A stretch of DNA of 64,000 nt from an uncultured Lachnospiraceae bacterium (GTDB lineage Bacteria > Bacillota > Clostridia > Lachnospirales > Lachnospiraceae). Position 1 is the stretch's first letter. Each line of letters opens with the position of its first letter. Under the pieces are notes generated by a model that worked only from the letters and a program-made list of their open reading frames with translations, had not been told where the DNA came from and searched no databases. Position numbers and translations under genes: made by a program. The stretch is from the NCBI GenBank assembly GCA_949502235.1, contig CATBDC010000014.1, positions 1 through 64,000 on the forward strand, given 5' to 3'. Shown in pieces: positions 60,995 through 64,000 of this stretch.

Positions 60995-62254
60995 TTATGC
61001 ACTTTCTGTCCTGACAGACGTATGCTCACATTCCGGTTCCTTCTCTCCTCTTACGGCATCCGCCGTAATACGGCAGACCCTTAAGGTCTCGTCTGAAGGT
61101 GCACGGTACATAATATCCATCATAACATTTTCCATAATCGCCCTTAAGCCTCTTGCACCTGTTTTCCTCTTGTAAGAAATCTCCGCGATTTCCTCCAGTG
61201 CCTTGTCTTCAAAAACAAGCTCAACGCCGTCCAGCTCAAGCATCTTCTGATACTGTTTTACAATGGCGTTACGAGGTTCCAGAAGAATCCTGATAAGAGC
61301 CTTCTTATCCAGCATCTCCAGTGCTACTGTTACAGGAACACGCCCTACCAGCTCAGGAATCAGTCCGAATTTCACCAAATCCTGGGGAAGCACCTGTTTT
61401 AAGAGCTTATCTACATCATCCTCATGGGATCCCGCAATTACCGCATTAAAACCGATTGACTTCTGGTCGATCCTCTTCTCGATAATTTTATCGATCCCCT
61501 CAAATGCGCCGCCGCAGATAAACAAAATATTCGTTGTGTCAATCTGGATCAGCTCCTGATGAGGATGCTTTCTTCCTCCCTGGGGCGGAACATTTGCAAC
61601 CGTACCCTCAATAATCTTAAGAAGCGCCTGCTGCACTCCTTCTCCTGAAACGTCTCGTGTAATGGAAGGATTCTCAGATTTTCTTGTAATCTTATCTATC
61701 TCGTCAATATAAATAATTCCATACTCTGCCCGGTCAATATCACCATCGGCAGCCTGAATAATCTTAAGAAGAATATTTTCTACATCTTCTCCCACATATC
61801 CGGCTTCCGTAAGAGCCGTGGCATCTGCAATGGCAAACGGTACATTCAGCACCTTTGCAAGGGACTGTGCCAAAAGAGTTTTTCCGCACCCGGTAGGCCC
61901 GAGCATTAAAATATTGCTTTTATGCAGTTCAACCCCCAAATCCCGCTCTGCCATAATCCGCTTGTAATGATTATAAACTGCAACGGATAGTACCTTCTTT
62001 GCCTCATCCTGACCGATTACATATTGATCAAGAAAGGCCTTTATCTCTTCCGGCTTAAGGAGATTGATATCTGAAAACGGACTCCATGCGCCGCTCTCGT
62101 CATATTCCATTTCCTCTTCTATAATCTCTGCACAGACCTCTACACATTCATCGCAAATATAAATCCCGTTGGGACCCGCAATTAATTTGTGAGCCTGAGC
62201 CTGCGTTTTATTGCAGAACGAGCATCTCACTGGTTCTTCATATCTTCCTGCCAT
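60995..62254 (-). CDS. clpX: ATP-dependent Clp protease ATPase subunit ClpX
   Basis: The 419-aa unfoldase feeds ClpP. The N-terminal zinc finger is [29 protein letters not shown] (four cysteines, residues about 11-39). Walker [15 protein letters not shown] is near 119-132, Walker [11 protein letters not shown] near 180. The pore loop is in [13 protein letters not shown], the IGF-type ClpP loop reads KSIGFNA, and sensor RGLR-like [13 protein letters not shown] is near 377. The start ATG at 62254 has AAAGGTGAAGAT. It lies 14 bases after clpP. Confidence 0.97.
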   Translation of the reverse strand: MAGRYEEPVRCSFCNKTQAQAHKLIAGPNGIYICDECVEVCAEIIEEEMEYDESGAWSPFSDINLLKPEEIKAFLDQYVIGQDEAKKVLSVAVYNHYKRIMAERDLGVELHKSNILMLGPTGCGKTLLAQSLAKVLNVPFAIADATALTEAGYVGEDVENILLKIIQAADGDIDRAEYGIIYIDEIDKITRKSENPSITRDVSGEGVQQALLKIIEGTVANVPPQGGRKHPHQELIQIDTTNILFICGGAFEGIDKIIEKRIDQKSIGFNAVIAGSHEDDVDKLLKQVLPQDLVKFGLIPELVGRVPVTVALEMLDKKALIRILLEPRNAIVKQYQKMLELDGVELVFEDKALEEIAEISYKRKTGARGLRAIMENVMMDIMYRAPSDETLRVCRITADAVRGEKEPECEHTSVRTESA

Positions 62255-62268
62255 ATCTTCACCTTTCT

Positions 62269-62850
62269 TTAACGTCTTGTGATAACCTCATCAATCAAGC
62301 CGTAAGCCTTTGCTTCCTCCGCAGACATGAAATTATCTCTCTCTGTGTCTATACGGATAACATCCAGCGGCTGTCCGGTGTTCTCTGCCAGAATCTCATT
62401 TAATTTCTGACGCGTCTTTAAAATATGTTCTGCGGCAATCTGGATCTCTGTCGCCTGTCCCTGTGCACCGCCGGAGGGCTGGTGGATCATGATCTCCGCA
62501 TTAGGAAGCGCAAGTCTTTTTCCTTTTGTTCCTCCTGATAACAGGAAGGAACCCATACTTGCCGCCATACCGATACAGATTGTCTCTATATCACACTTAA
62601 TATACTGCATCGTGTCATAAATCGCCAGCCCGGCGCTGACAGAGCCTCCCGGACTGTTAATATACAGATGGATGTCCTTCTCCGGATCCTCTGCTTCGAG
62701 AAACAGAAGCTGCGCTACTATCACGCTTGCTGACACATCTGTTACTTCTTCTCCTAAAAATATGATCCTGTCCTTTAATAGTCTGGAATAAATGTCGTAG
62801 GAGCGTTCTCCACGGCTGGTCTGTTCTATGACGTAAGGTACTAAACTCAT
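62269..62850 (-). CDS. clpP: ATP-dependent Clp protease proteolytic subunit ClpP
   Basis: The 193-aa serine peptidase assembles as a double heptamer with ClpX. Catalytic serine is in [16 protein letters not shown] (about 92-107), histidine in [16 protein letters not shown] (about 117-132), aspartate in [18 protein letters not shown] (about 164-181). The N-terminal [22 protein letters not shown] is standard. The start has AGAGGAGGTAATTC before the ATG. It lies about 60 bases after tig and leads the clpP-clpX pair. Confidence 0.97.
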   Translation of the reverse strand: MSLVPYVIEQTSRGERSYDIYSRLLKDRIIFLGEEVTDVSASVIVAQLLFLEAEDPEKDIHLYINSPGGSVSAGLAIYDTMQYIKCDIETICIGMAASMGSFLLSGGTKGKRLALPNAEIMIHQPSGGAQGQATEIQIAAEHILKTRQKLNEILAENTGQPLDVIRIDTERDNFMSAEEAKAYGLIDEVITRR

Positions 62851-62910
62851 GAATTACCTCCTCTTTTTATATCTTATTTTGTAACAGTTCAGACAAGCTG
62901 CCCTGTTCCC

Positions 62911-64000
62911 TTATTTTTCTACTGCATGATCAGCAAGGAATGTAATAGCCTCCTGAACAGCGATATCCTCTTTCAGCTGTTTTTTCTCTCTGTCTGCCAT
63001 GTTCTCTTTCATCTTATCCGCATCCATCCTGTAGGCTTCTGCCATTTTGGCAATCTCTTCATCAAAACGCTCATCAGAAACCTCAATATTTTCTGCCTTT
63101 GCAACAGCTTCAAGGACAAGACGTGTTTCAATACGCTTCTTAGCCTCTGTCCTCATTTCCTCTGTCATCTTTTCTTCTGTCATGCCGGTGAGCTGGCAGT
63201 ACTGCTCTACAGTAAGACCCTGGTACTGCATTCTGCGCCTGAAATCATCAGTCATCTGACGAACCTGAGTCTCAATCATGGCATCAGGAATCTCCATAGA
63301 AGCGTTTGCTACTGCCTGCTCTACTGCCTGATCCTCCTGCTTTGCTCTTCCTTCCTTCGTCTTCTGCTCTTTAATTTTTGCCTTTAAATCGGACTTATAT
63401 TCCTCTAATGTATCAAATTCTGATACTTCCGATGCAAATTCATCATCTATCTCCGGAAGCTCCTTAGCCTTAATCTCATGAACCGTACATTTAAATACGG
63501 CCTCCTTTCCCTTAAGCTCCTCTGCGTGATAGTCCTCCGGGAACGTAACCTTAACCTCTGTTTCCTTTTCAGCCTCTACTCCGATTAACTGCTCCTCAAA
63601 TCCCGGAATAAAAGAGCCGGAACCGATAGTTAACGGATAGTTCTCGCCTTTTCCGCCTTCAAATGCCTCACCATCCACAAAGCCCTCAAAATCAAGAATG
63701 ATTTCATCCTTATCCTGAACCGGGCGGTCTTCTATAACAACAGTTCTTGCATTTTTATCAGCCTCTTCCTGTACCCTGGCATCCACATCCTTCTGCGTTA
63801 CACGGTTAGAAATCTTGTCAACCTCAAGGCCTTTATATTCACCTAACGTAACCTCAGGCTTTATTGCCACCTCTGCCGTAAAGATAAACGGCTTTCCTTT
63901 TTCAATCTGTACAACATCAATTTCCGGCTGGGACACAATCTCAAGGCCGCTTTCGTCATATGCTTCGGAATATGCCTTAGGAATCAGCTCATTTGCCGCA
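62911..64000 (-). CDS. tig: Trigger factor (partial, 5' end beyond the window)
   Basis: This ribosome-bound folding chaperone is partial: the frame is open to the last base (63937-64000 reads ANELIPKAYSEAYDESGLEIVSQ), so only the end of the N-terminal ribosome-binding domain is present. The FKBP-like peptidyl-prolyl isomerase domain follows (DRPVQDKDEIILDFEGFVDGEAFEGG, FIPGFEEQLIGVEAEKE), then the helical C-terminal arms (QTKEGRAKQEDQAVEQAV, PDAMIETQVRQMTDDFRRRM). It ends ITFLADHAVEK. The tig-clpP-clpX-lon order is the standard quality-control block. Confidence 0.95.
   Translation of the reverse strand, partial: AANELIPKAYSEAYDESGLEIVSQPEIDVVQIEKGKPFIFTAEVAIKPEVTLGEYKGLEVDKISNRVTQKDVDARVQEEADKNARTVVIEDRPVQDKDEIILDFEGFVDGEAFEGGKGENYPLTIGSGSFIPGFEEQLIGVEAEKETEVKVTFPEDYHAEELKGKEAVFKCTVHEIKAKELPEIDDEFASEVSEFDTLEEYKSDLKAKIKEQKTKEGRAKQEDQAVEQAVANASMEIPDAMIETQVRQMTDDFRRRMQYQGLTVEQYCQLTGMTEEKMTEEMRTEAKKRIETRLVLEAVAKAENIEVSDERFDEEIAKMAEAYRMDADKMKENMADREKKQLKEDIAVQEAITFLADHAVEK

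Noticed and set aside
1-64000. CRISPR arrays, tRNA or rRNA genes, prophage or transposase genes
   Set aside because: No regularly spaced direct repeats, no tRNA-like cloverleaf or rRNA sequence, and no transposase or integrase frame was seen.

Overview
The window reads as ordinary chromosome of a Lachnospiraceae-type member of the Clostridia. Four things suggest this: the order tig-clpP-clpX-lon-engB, strong AGGAGG-type ribosome binding sites, moderate GC content, and families typical of that group (YerC/TrpR-like, DUF1836, AI-2E/YtvI-like, an Rpn-like nuclease family). Most genes are on the minus strand. I see no tRNA, rRNA, CRISPR array, phage or transposase gene.

Region 1-9.3 kb: a DUF2238-like membrane protein, a small acidic-tailed membrane protein and the PcrA helicase. 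A molybdenum-cofactor (Moco) operon follows in transcription order mobA-moeA-mobB-moaA-MOSC/mogA. Upstream of mobA lies a roughly 180-nt structured RNA with its own terminator, best read as a candidate 6S RNA. Upstream of that is a decayed PD-(D/E)XK gene. Small palindromes of one family (TACTG...CAGTA) sit 3' of four minus-strand genes or operons in this region.

Region 9.3-19.4 kb: a molybdoenzyme cluster with an FAD/NAD oxidoreductase fused to a molybdopterin catalytic subunit, a 4Fe-4S electron-transfer subunit, and a DMT transporter broken by a one-base frameshift. Next is an amino-acid/peptide catabolism block: a PatB-like C-S lyase, two unassigned permease-like proteins, an N-terminally truncated M19 dipeptidase, a GntR regulator, a divergent YheO/DauR-type regulator and RidA.

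Region 19.4-30 kb: a heterodimeric ABC exporter, a DUF1836 protein, a YerC-type regulator, a PHP phosphoesterase, two small unknown genes, L-asparaginase, leucyl-tRNA synthetase and a small P-loop protein.

Region 30-41.6 kb: a sugar-utilisation locus. A simple-sugar ABC importer (rbsB-, rbsA-, rbsC-like) is followed by a 772-aa unknown protein, a GH43 enzyme, a 776-aa paralogue of the unknown protein, and a LacI regulator. The two paralogues flanking GH43 are the best candidates for new enzymology here. Upstream of the locus is a roughly 430-bp palindromic element with 90-bp arms, related to a short copy at 50.9 kb.

Region 41.6-56.8 kb: a Trk potassium uptake system with an unknown 539-aa membrane protein, an EF-G paralogue, tyrA-aroA, NAD-malic enzyme, a YfcC transporter, a LysR regulator divergent from an M20 peptidase, and a gutted AAA/PD-(D/E)XK gene. 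Region 56.8-64 kb: AI-2E-type permease, EngB, Lon, ClpX, ClpP and a trigger factor gene that runs off the end, a protein quality-control block.
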